NCBI GenBank assembly: GCA_964447605.1
Contig: CAYUTA010000075.1
Location: 1 to 10,253 of the forward strand
Reading direction: 5' to 3'
DNA length: 10,253 bases
Source of the DNA: CAYUTA01 sp964447605
GTDB lineage: Bacteria; Bacillota; Clostridia; Christensenellales; CAG-138
Positions within the stretch are counted from its first letter, which is position 1, and each line of letters starts with the position of its first letter. Below, one piece after another: positions 4,282 to 10,253 of this stretch. The translations under genes and the position numbers were made by a program. Below the pieces are notes generated by a model. The model was given only the letters and a program-made list of their open reading frames with translations, was not told where the DNA came from and did not search any database.

Positions 4282-7200
4282 ATGAAAACAAAATTGCAGC
4301 GAACGCTGTGCTTCTTTCTTGCGCTCCTGTTTTGCATGTGCGCTATTTCAACGGCGCTGGCGCTGACGGTTTCCGACCATGACCTGTTCGATTGGTTTGA
4401 ATACTATCGGGATGGATCGTGGAATGACCTCAACACCATCATGTATTCGGATTCGTGGACGGGCAACATCGGCTACTGCGTGGAGCATGAGGCCAAGCCG
4501 CCCCGCGAATCGCTGGACTATGTACCATATGACCCGTACACCATGTTCACCTCCTACACCATGACGGGTATTCAAGCGATTTTGAATCACGGCTACCCCG
4601 CAAGCAGCGGTGGCTTTTCTGCCGACGATGCCTTCTACGCCACGGCCAACGCCATCCGCTTTTGGATCAAGGAAAGCTGCGGACAGGGTTACGACTTCAT
4701 GTATCTGCCAAACGGCCTGATCCGTGTAAAATCTGGCGGCGAATCTGTATGGAACTGGTGCATGGAGCTATTGCAATACGCCCGCAATCAGGATACGGGC
4801 GGCAGCGCCTCCGTGTATGTTTCGCCATCCTCGCCCAAGTGGACGCTTAGCAACGGGCAGCTTGTGACGAACATCAGCGTGTCCAGTAGCTACGGCTATT
4901 CGGTGACGCCCAGCAATTCCAACATCAGCATTTCCGGCTACACGGGCGGCAGGAGCGATACCCTTACCATCACCGCGCCCGCGTCGCTGATCGGCACGGA
5001 TGTGAGCCTGTACTTTACCGCATCGGCGGGGAGCGTCAGCACCGTTGACCTCGGCTTTTATGAGCCTTACGGCAGCAACCGCCAAAAGCTCGTATTCGTA
5101 GAGATGATTTCGGGCAGCACCGGGCAGTCGCTGTCGGTTTCGCTCTCTATGGACAGCTATACCATGCGGATCAATAAATATGATATGACCGACCAATCGG
5201 CGCTGGACGGCGCGGTTTTCCAACTGTCGCAAAACGGCACGGCGATTAGTTTGGTGCAAACGGAACCGGGCAAGTATAACGTTGGCGGCTCGCTTACCGA
5301 GTTCACTACTGCGAACGGAATGGCATATATCAACAACCTGCCTGCGGGCGCATATGAGCTTGTCGAGCTGGCTACGCCGGAAAATGTGTTTATTCCCATG
5401 AAGCCAAGAACGATTCATGTGGACGGATATGTTGCCGTTCCCGTTGGGAATGAACCCACATGTCTTACGATTCACAAGACAAACGGCGTCACCGGCGAGA
5501 ATATGAGCGGCGTGACGTTCACCCTGCTGGACAGCGGCGGCAACCCCGTGGCCGTGACGCAGACCGGGGACGGCGCGTATTCCGTGGGCAGCGGCGGCAG
5601 CATGACGTTCACTACGGGGAGCAGCGGCAAGGCCACCATATCCTATCTGCCCATCGGCTCATATACGCTGCGGGAATCGGCAATGGACGGCTTTACTACC
5701 CTACCCGACATGTCCGTGTCGTTCACGGGCGCGAACGGTTTGTCAGTGAAGAACCAGCCCACGGCGCTGCAATTTAGCAAGACCGATTCCGTGACGGGCG
5801 AACCGCTGGACGGCGGCGTGTTCCAAATCAAGGATGGCAGCGGCGCGGTTGTCAATCTGACCCGCATGAGCGACGGCGTATACAAAAGGGACGCTTCCGG
5901 CGAAACGGCCTTTACCACCAGCGGCGGCAAGGCCACCATCTACGGCTTGACGGCGGACATTCCGCACGTCGTTTCCGAGGTCAACGCCCCGGCAGGGTAC
6001 ACAAAGGACGCGGATAAGACGGTAACGGTTTCTGGCAGCAATTCAACGTCCTCTCCGGCAACGGTCACAATGACCGACAGCCCCATGTCGCTGCGCTTTA
6101 CCAAGACCGATGCGCTCTCCGGCAATCCTATAGACGGTGCGGCGTTTTCTCTATACAGCGGCGAAACGCTGATTAAGCTCCGCAAGATCGAGGATGGCGT
6201 ATATACTTCAGACGATGACGGGGAGAACACCTTTACGACGGATGGCGGGTCTGCGCTGATCGCTCCGCTGGGTGCGGGCAGCTATATCATCTCCGAGGAA
6301 CAGGCAGCGGCGGGCTTCTCTGTGGCGGCGGACATGACCGAAACCGTCACCGAAGCAAACTCCAGCGAAAACCCCGCCACCGCCACCATGCAGGACGCGC
6401 CGCTGGCGCTGACGGTCAAGAAAGTGGACGCTATACGCAAAGCGCCCATCGGCGGGGCGACGTTCCGGCTGTATGACAGCAAGGGTAACATCCTGAAAGT
6501 GTCACCCGTTGCAGGACGCGAGGGCTGGTACGGCGTAGACGAAAATGGCGTATCCGATTTCACACTTCCTGCTTCGGGGAGTGCCACCATCGTTTATGTG
6601 CCGCAGGGCAGCGTAGAGGTCAAGGAGGTATCGGCAGCACCGGGGTATGCCTTACCCGCCGGGACGGTCACGGCGGTGGTCGGCAGCTACAACACCTACA
6701 CTTCTCCCGCAACGGTGACAGTGGAGAACGAACCGCTTGCTGTGCTGCTGGATAAGGTGGACGCTTCCGACAAATCCCCGCTTGCAAACGTGGTATTCAA
6801 AATCAAAGACGCAAACGGCGGGTATCTTCACTTTGCCTTGCAGGAGAACGGCAGCTATTATGTGTCCGCTGACGGCGAAGATCATTTCAAGACCAACGCG
6901 GAGGGCAAGGCGACCATTCTCTATATCCCTGTTGGCAGCTACACCTTGCAAGAGCAGCAGCATCCCGGCTTTGCGCCCACGGACGCGCAGGAGTTCATCG
7001 TAGCCGCCGAAAACACGGTGGATTACCCCGCGAAGATCGGCGTGGAAAACTGGCCGCTGTACCTTGCGCTCTCCAAGACCGATAAGCTGGACGGCAAGGC
7101 AATGGCAAACGTCGGCTTCAAGCTGTTGGATAGCTCCGGCACGGCGCTCCAATTTACCGTGCAGGAGGACGGGCGGTATAAGGTCACGGCCACGGGAAAC

Positions 7201-8529
7201 GACGTTTTCAAGACGGACGCCGAGGGCAAGGCGCTGATCTCCCACATTCCTGCGGGGACATACAGCCTTGTGGAACAGGCGTTTGACGGGTATGGGCTGC
7301 TTGCGCCGGTATCTGTTACAGTTTCCAATACCAATACCGAGGAAACGCCCGCAGCAAGCGACGTTGCCAACTGCCCCACGGAATTTGCGCTGACCAAGAT
7401 CGACGCGGAAACCAAAGCCGCGCTTGCCGGGGTCACGTTCACGCTAAAGGATGCGGCGGGCAAAACCGTGTCGCTTGCGCCTATGAAAGACGGCACATAC
7501 CGCCCCGTTTCTGCGGTGGTCAACACGGAGGACGTGCAGCAAAACACCACTATGATTATCACCGACAGCACGGGCAAGGTGAAAATCCAGTACCTCCCGT
7601 ATGGCAAATACACATTGGAGGAAAAGCAGGTCGCGGGCTATGCGCCGCTGACGGGGATCACCTTTGAGATCACATCGGCGCACTCCACACAAAAGCCGCT
7701 GACGCTGACCGTGGAGAATATTCCGGCCTCGCTGATTATTAAGAAAACGGATGCGGTGACAAAGACCGCTCTGCCCGGTACGCGCTTTATCCTCAAAGAC
7801 GCGGACAGCAAGGCGATCAAGCTCATGCTGGAAAAGGACGGCTCGTATCGCCCTGTCAAAAGCGGTGAAACGGGGCTGGACGAACTGACCGTGGGCGCAG
7901 ACGGCACAGCCACGGTGAAGTACATCACGGGCAAAGTGACCGTTCACGAAAGCGGCGCACCCGTTGGCTTTGCCTACGCTGCTGACAAAGTCGTAGAGGT
8001 CGCCACGGTTGCCATCCCCGCCGTGGGCGGCGATAAGACCAAAGCCGTGACCACGGTGGAGATTGCCGACTTGCCCTTGATGCTCAAAATCAGCAAAATC
8101 CACGCCAAGACGCAAAAGCCGTTGAAAGGCGCGGCGTTTCAAATCATGACCGAGGGCGATACCAAAACGCCGCTGACGTTCGTGCTGAAAGACGGGGTGT
8201 ACTGGTACAGCAAGACGGGGACGGTCACGACGCTGACGATGGATTCTAACGCACAGGCGTTTGTTTGCGGACTTCCCGCAGCCAAGTATCGGCTGGTGGA
8301 ATCCGTTGTGCCAAGCGGATTCTTCCCCGCTCCGGCGCAGGATTTTACGCTGTTGTTGACCCATACATCTGAAAAACCGTTGGAGATCACGGTAACGAAC
8401 ACGCCGGAAGTCAAGCTGGGCTTGGATTCCGACAAGTGGGACGACGTGCTGCTGATCGGCGGCGGCGTTCTGCTGCTGGCGGGCGCGGCGGTGTTCTTCC
8501 TCCGCAGGAAGCGCCGCATTGCCCAATAA
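4282..8529 (+). CDS. Giant thioester-like/Cna-B repeat surface adhesin
   Basis: A 1415-residue surface protein. A signal peptide spans 1-27 (ALA at 25-27 gives a good cleavage site). The head, about 28-292, resembles thioester adhesin (TED/TQXA) domains: GYCVEHEAKPP holds C66 and YATANAIRFW sits at 119-128, but Ala122 stands where the thioester Gln is expected. Ten Cna-B/SpaA domains follow at about 293-392, 393-493, 494-601, 602-707, 708-818, 819-925, 926-1032, 1033-1148, 1149-1265 and 1266-1375, each with the xKxD-type strand, GxxF, and a Glu before a GY/GF. The C-terminus has a hydrophobic anchor (1389-1407) and the tail RRKRRIAQ, but no LPxTG-like motif before it. The ribosome binding site (GAAAGTGAG, 4262-4270) is weak. 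A sortase gene follows. The protein probably displays a head on a long isopeptide-stabilised stalk for adhesion to host or mating partners. Architecture is well supported; ligand and anchoring are not. Confidence 0.88.
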   Translation: MKTKLQRTLCFFLALLFCMCAISTALALTVSDHDLFDWFEYYRDGSWNDLNTIMYSDSWTGNIGYCVEHEAKPPRESLDYVPYDPYTMFTSYTMTGIQAILNHGYPASSGGFSADDAFYATANAIRFWIKESCGQGYDFMYLPNGLIRVKSGGESVWNWCMELLQYARNQDTGGSASVYVSPSSPKWTLSNGQLVTNISVSSSYGYSVTPSNSNISISGYTGGRSDTLTITAPASLIGTDVSLYFTASAGSVSTVDLGFYEPYGSNRQKLVFVEMISGSTGQSLSVSLSMDSYTMRINKYDMTDQSALDGAVFQLSQNGTAISLVQTEPGKYNVGGSLTEFTTANGMAYINNLPAGAYELVELATPENVFIPMKPRTIHVDGYVAVPVGNEPTCLTIHKTNGVTGENMSGVTFTLLDSGGNPVAVTQTGDGAYSVGSGGSMTFTTGSSGKATISYLPIGSYTLRESAMDGFTTLPDMSVSFTGANGLSVKNQPTALQFSKTDSVTGEPLDGGVFQIKDGSGAVVNLTRMSDGVYKRDASGETAFTTSGGKATIYGLTADIPHVVSEVNAPAGYTKDADKTVTVSGSNSTSSPATVTMTDSPMSLRFTKTDALSGNPIDGAAFSLYSGETLIKLRKIEDGVYTSDDDGENTFTTDGGSALIAPLGAGSYIISEEQAAAGFSVAADMTETVTEANSSENPATATMQDAPLALTVKKVDAIRKAPIGGATFRLYDSKGNILKVSPVAGREGWYGVDENGVSDFTLPASGSATIVYVPQGSVEVKEVSAAPGYALPAGTVTAVVGSYNTYTSPATVTVENEPLAVLLDKVDASDKSPLANVVFKIKDANGGYLHFALQENGSYYVSADGEDHFKTNAEGKATILYIPVGSYTLQEQQHPGFAPTDAQEFIVAAENTVDYPAKIGVENWPLYLALSKTDKLDGKAMANVGFKLLDSSGTALQFTVQEDGRYKVTATGNDVFKTDAEGKALISHIPAGTYSLVEQAFDGYGLLAPVSVTVSNTNTEETPAASDVANCPTEFALTKIDAETKAALAGVTFTLKDAAGKTVSLAPMKDGTYRPVSAVVNTEDVQQNTTMIITDSTGKVKIQYLPYGKYTLEEKQVAGYAPLTGITFEITSAHSTQKPLTLTVENIPASLIIKKTDAVTKTALPGTRFILKDADSKAIKLMLEKDGSYRPVKSGETGLDELTVGADGTATVKYITGKVTVHESGAPVGFAYAADKVVEVATVAIPAVGGDKTKAVTTVEIADLPLMLKISKIHAKTQKPLKGAAFQIMTEGDTKTPLTFVLKDGVYWYSKTGTVTTLTMDSNAQAFVCGLPAAKYRLVESVVPSGFFPAPAQDFTLLLTHTSEKPLEITVTNTPEVKLGLDSDKWDDVLLIGGGVLLLAGAAVFFLRRKRRIAQ
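5158..8406 (+). repeat. Ten tandem Cna-B/SpaA domain repeats
   Basis: The coding repeat unit is 300-351 bp (about 100-117 residues). Each copy begins with a strand carrying the isopeptide Lys (for example LQFSKTD, LTVKKVD, LIIKKTD). It continues with GxxF, a GxxxFTT-like strand, a conserved Glu (LRES, VSEV, VKEV, LEEK) and GY/GF, and ends in N-x-P or D-x-P. Copies are diverged at the DNA level, so this is old duplication rather than a recent expansion. Confidence 0.85.
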
Positions 8530-8544
8530 CGAACGACAAACGGG

Positions 8545-8568
8545 CGGGAGGCTTTGCGGCCTCCCGTT
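8545..8568 (+). terminator. Hairpin between adhesin and sortase genes
   Basis: CGGGAGGC (8545-8552) pairs perfectly with GCCTCCCG (8559-8566) around a TTTGCG loop, 15 nt after the adhesin stop. The following TTCCCTTT is not a clean T-run, so partial termination or an mRNA stabilising hairpin is more likely than full termination. The sortase ribosome binding site begins 8 nt after the stem. Confidence 0.5.
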
Positions 8569-8583
8569 CCCTTTAGGAGTGAT

Positions 8584-9273
8584 ATGAGAAAAGCTATATT
8601 TATCTTTATGATTTTCCTCTGCATTGTGCTGGGGACGTATCTTGGTATCCGTTATCCGCCGGATGTGCTGTCCGGCAAGATTGCAGACACAAAGGAAGCG
8701 GTTGCCGAAAGCAGCATCTTTACCTTGCTTCCCTCGGAAGCGCCCATTGTGACCGCGACGCCGACAGCTACGCCGGAGCAAAATCCATATTCGGAGGATA
8801 TACCCGAACTGCCGGAGACCGCCGCCGTAACCGAAACGCCGGAAATAAGCAATGTTCCCTACAATGCCAACGGCATCTTGGGACATTTAATCGTGGGCGG
8901 CAACAGCGTCATGGTGCGAGACAGCATTGACGAAGAAACCCTATCCAAAGGGCCGGGCTGGATGCCGGACAGCGCCTTGCCCGGCGCAGACGGCATGAGT
9001 GTCATCCTCGGGCATAGGAACAGGAAGCATCTGAAGCTCATTGAGAACGTCAAGGTCGGAGACGAACTATCGTTCCGCTTTGTTTCCGACAACCATCTTG
9101 TGAACTACACCGTGACCGATGTGCAGATATTTGAAAAGACCGTCGATTGGACGCTGCCCATGACGGACGAAAATGTACTGGTGCTGGTAACGTGCTATCC
9201 GTTTGCGTATACTGGAAGCGCGCCGGGGAAGTACATGGTGGTTTGTCATAGGCAGAATAACGGAAGAAGGTAG
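8584..9273 (+). CDS. Class D-like sortase with Lys at the catalytic Arg site
   Basis: A 229-residue transpeptidase. ATG 8584 is chosen, with AGGAG at 8575-8579; an earlier in-frame ATG at 8554 lies in the intergenic hairpin. Residues 4-23 form an N-terminal membrane anchor; about 48-90 is a Pro/Thr/Glu-rich linker; the catalytic domain is about 95-225. Motifs: SALPGADGMSVILGHRN with catalytic H144, KVGDEL, and VLVTCYPFAYTGSAPGKYMV with catalytic C204. The TCYPF..xGSAP block is typical of class D sortases, which end it with an Arg (SAPKR or similar); here K216 occupies that site and the nearest Arg is R223. It lies 54 nt after the Cna-B adhesin, its likely substrate, though that protein lacks a recognisable sorting motif. 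The product would act on the outer face of the membrane. The family is certain; the class is likely. Confidence 0.88.
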   Translation: MRKAIFIFMIFLCIVLGTYLGIRYPPDVLSGKIADTKEAVAESSIFTLLPSEAPIVTATPTATPEQNPYSEDIPELPETAAVTETPEISNVPYNANGILGHLIVGGNSVMVRDSIDEETLSKGPGWMPDSALPGADGMSVILGHRNRKHLKLIENVKVGDELSFRFVSDNHLVNYTVTDVQIFEKTVDWTLPMTDENVLVLVTCYPFAYTGSAPGKYMVVCHRQNNGRR

Positions 9274-9377
9274 ACGGCGAACGTTATTTGCCTCCAAAAT
9301 TTATCATTAATACCTATCCTATTCTGAGTCAAAACCCTGTTTTATTATTTGAATATTTTCGTCAAGGAGCCATACAA

Positions 9378-9497
9378 ATGATAAATCTGTTGAAGTGGTC
9401 AGTGCTTAGGTGGAGAGTTCTACATAACCCCTGGTCACTTGATCCCTATCGCAAAATTAGTGAGCGGCAAGCTGGTTTACTCATCAGATCACGTTAG
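9378..9497 (+). CDS. Small ORF of 39 residues, unknown
   Basis: ATG 9378 has an excellent ribosome binding site (AAGGAG 9364-9369, 8-nt spacer). The product, beginning MINLLKWSVLRWRVLHNPW and ending LLIRSR, is basic and tryptophan-rich, with a hydrophobic start and no cysteines. It lies 104 nt after the sortase. The frame is also open upstream back to a TTG at 9288, but the ribosome binding site favours 9378. I recognise no family. It may be a genuine small peptide or the 5' remnant of a broken gene, because the same frame continues after its TAG stop. Confidence 0.35.
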   Translation: MINLLKWSVLRWRVLHNPWSLDPYRKISERQAGLLIRSR

Positions 9498-9518
9498 GGT
9501 TATCCTTCACCCGTATAC

Positions 9519-9614
9519 ATGACAATTTGGGAATTTATCACTGAATTTGACTTGAATCAGTTTAGACAGGAGGAACGTGAAAATCGACATTATAAGCGCG
9601 GATTAATTCATTGA
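9519..9614 (+). other. 31-codon reading frame, possible gene remnant
   Basis: ATG 9519 to TGA 9614 encodes an acidic-then-basic peptide starting MTIWEFITEFDLNQFRQEE. There is no ribosome binding site. It lies in the same frame as the 39-codon ORF, separated by one TAG and 21 nt, so the two may be pieces of one decayed gene. No family recognised. Confidence 0.25.
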
Positions 9615-9635
9615 CCATAAGCAAAAAATCATAAT

Positions 9636-9681
9636 AAAAAATGCCGACTGCCTGCCCGATGACAGAAGGGCAAGCAGCCGG
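9636..9681 (-). terminator. Intrinsic terminator of the XRE regulator gene
   Basis: On the minus strand, a 14-bp stem with two G-U wobbles (CCGGCTGCTTGCCC, 9681-9668, with 9657-9644) and a 10-nt loop is followed by six T (9641-9636). It lies about 60 nt past the stop codon of the leftward regulator gene. On the plus strand the stem is not followed directly by a T-run. Confidence 0.75.
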
Positions 9682-9704
9682 ATAATCTGCGTCATTCTAT
9701 TTTT

Positions 9705-9740
9705 TAACGCGGTTGGCCTAGATACTTTGCTAACACGGTT
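9705..9740. repeat. Direct repeat TAACRCGGTT
   Basis: TAACGCGGTT (9705-9714) and TAACACGGTT (9731-9740) differ at one base and start 26 nt apart, between the terminator and the end of the regulator gene. Spacing of about two and a half helical turns would allow a DNA-binding protein, but chance is not excluded. Confidence 0.25.
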
Positions 9741-10063
9741 CATTTATGAGGGGTGGTCTCTTGTAGTCGCGTAACGATATGTGCAACAGCGGATAAATCT
9801 TCGCTGTCTAATTTGTGAAGTCCTTCGATAATTCCCCTTAGTTGTGCTGGATATTCTGCTTCTACATCAAAGAAGTCCTTAGGCGTAATATTGAAATAAT
9901 CACATATTTGAAATAGCACAGGCAATGAGGGGATGCTCTTGCCTGTAGTGATGTTGCTGATATAACTATCTGATTGTTCCAGTGCGGAACTCATATTGCG
10001 CTTTGACGCCCCATCTTCTGTTCGTAAATGCTCAATACGATTTATAACGAATTCAATATCCAT
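9740..10063 (-). CDS. XRE-family helix-turn-helix regulator
   Basis: A 107-residue cytoplasmic DNA-binding protein. On the minus strand ATG at 10063 is preceded by GAGGTGA, an excellent anti-16S match, with a 4-nt spacer. Residues about 7-65 form a HTH_3/XRE domain: NRIEHLRTEDGASKRNMSSA, then SDSYISNITTGKSIPSLPVL (recognition helix region, with SxxYISNI), then ICDYFNITPKDFFD. The remainder (about 70-107, EGLHKLDSEDLSAVAHIV) is a helical C-terminus of the kind seen in small ICE and phage repressors. Its promoter and candidate operators lie in the divergent intergenic region, and a terminator follows the gene, so it is an autonomous unit. It probably represses itself and the divergent gene at the right edge, an arrangement common near recombination modules of mobile elements. 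The exact target is inferred. Confidence 0.88.
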   Translation of the reverse strand: MDIEFVINRIEHLRTEDGASKRNMSSALEQSDSYISNITTGKSIPSLPVLFQICDYFNITPKDFFDVEAEYPAQLRGIIEGLHKLDSEDLSAVAHIVTRLQETTPHK

Positions 10064-10094
10064 TCCCTCACCTCAAAGGTAAGGATACGGGAAA

Positions 10095-10123
10095 TTTAAA
10101 CAGACTATACTACTAATAATCAA
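10095..10123 (-). promoter_or_regulatory. Promoter of the XRE regulator
   Basis: On the minus strand TTGATT (10123-10118) and TTTAAA (10100-10095) are 17 nt apart, matching four of six positions each. The -10 overlaps a copy of GAAATTT (10091-10097), which also occurs in the candidate operator further right, consistent with autoregulation. Confidence 0.4.
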
Positions 10124-10133
10124 CGGAATACTG

Positions 10134-10139
10134 TATAAT
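10134..10139 (+). promoter_or_regulatory. -10 element of divergent promoter
   Basis: TATAAT is a perfect consensus -10 on the plus strand. No good -35 lies 16-18 nt upstream. Transcription from near 10146 would read into the frame opening at 10215 or 10251 and face away from the XRE gene. Confidence 0.35.
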
Positions 10140-10173
10140 GAATAATATAAACCCATTTGTTTGCATTTTTGCT

Positions 10174-10191
10174 GAAATTTACGGAAATTTC
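10174..10191. promoter_or_regulatory. Candidate XRE operator (inverted repeat)
   Basis: GAAATTT (10174-10180), ACGG, AAATTTC (10185-10191) is a perfect 7-bp inverted repeat downstream of the plus-strand -10. A further GAAATTT stands at 10091-10097 over the regulator's own -10. The repeated half-site on both sides of a divergent regulator region suggests operator sites. The half-sites are AT-rich, so chance occurrence is possible. Confidence 0.4.
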
Positions 10192-10214
10192 ACGGACACC
10201 TGAATAGAGTAATT

Positions 10215-10253
10215 ATGACAGAACAGGATGAATCTGTGAGGCGGTATAAAATG
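10215..10253 (+). CDS. Start of divergent gene, cut by window end
   Basis: Thirteen codons are open from ATG 10215 (MTEQDESVRRYKM) to the window edge. A second in-frame ATG at 10251 has the better ribosome binding site (GAGGCGG, 10238-10244, 6-nt spacer) and may be the true start. The position, divergent from an XRE regulator, fits an excisionase, recombinase or other element gene, but 13 residues do not allow a family call. Confidence 0.35.
   Translation, partial: MTEQDESVRRYKM

Noticed and set aside
4768..5475. 235-codon minus-strand frame
   Set aside because: Opposite the adhesin head and first repeat; low-complexity Arg/Ala/His composition and no recognisable domain.
7444..8886. 480-codon open frame on the minus strand opposite the adhesin
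   Set aside because: It lies antisense to clear Cna-B repeats and crosses the adhesin-sortase junction. It is rich in Arg/His/Gln as expected from complemented GC-rich codons, and has no family motif. It is a shadow frame.
9644..9705. Plus-strand bidirectional terminator using the 9644-9681 hairpin
   Set aside because: The plus-strand T-run (9700-9705) is about 20 nt from the stem; only a weak alternative pairing (ATGAC with GTCAT) reaches it. The minus-strand reading is clearly better.
1..10253. CRISPR array, tRNA or rRNA gene, insertion-sequence ends
   Set aside because: No regularly spaced short repeats, no tRNA-like cloverleaf or rRNA segment, and no transposase with terminal inverted repeats were seen on either strand.

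Overview
The window looks like part of a mobilizable or conjugative element from a Gram-positive, probably gut-associated Clostridia-type bacterium. The evidence is strong AGGAGG-type ribosome binding sites, a MobC/relaxase pair, a CD1845-type membrane protein of the kind found in Clostridioides and Lachnospiraceae/Ruminococcaceae conjugative elements, and a sortase beside a Cna-B repeat surface protein. By eye, the relaxase and adhesin/sortase blocks are GC-rich, while the left edge (1-650), the 3600-3860 gap and everything right of 9280 are AT-richer. This suggests a mosaic. No species can be assigned from the sequence alone.

Layout, left to right: (1) a DUF2441-like protein of unknown function (51-572). 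(2) A mobilization block: mobC (653-991), a CD1845-family membrane protein (1073-1363), a small Cys-rich zinc-ribbon-like protein (1424-1627), a strong terminator, and a MOBP-type relaxase (1694-3091). A structured non-coding region after the relaxase (3094-3201) looks like an oriT. (3) A MNT nucleotidyltransferase (3301-3597) whose HEPN partner starts in the expected overlapping position but stops after 11 codons, so the toxin-antitoxin pair appears broken. (4) A small heptad-repeat coiled-coil protein (3861-4154) behind its own promoter and palindrome, closed by a terminator. (5) A 1415-residue surface protein (4282-8529) with a signal peptide, a thioester-adhesin-like head, ten Cna-B/SpaA repeats and a C-terminal membrane anchor, followed across a hairpin by a class D-like sortase (8584-9273). 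(6) A gene-poor stretch with two tiny reading frames, then a leftward XRE-family regulator (10063-9740) with its own terminator, promoter and candidate operators. The start of a divergent rightward reading frame is cut off by the window end.

Inferred cooperation: relaxase and MobC process DNA at the candidate oriT. The adhesin/sortase pair may be cargo for host or cell-cell adhesion, or may promote mating contact. The XRE protein probably controls the divergent gene beyond the right edge. No type IV secretion or coupling-protein gene is visible, so self-transfer cannot be judged here.

The most unusual points are: an adhesin with no recognisable LPxTG-type signal next to a sortase that has Lys where the catalytic Arg is expected; a thioester-like head with Cys but apparently no Gln partner; a leader before the CD1845 gene with three mutually interleaved complementary segments, one covering the ribosome binding site; an oriT-like region containing an AAGTGCG core; and a MNT gene left beside a truncated HEPN start.
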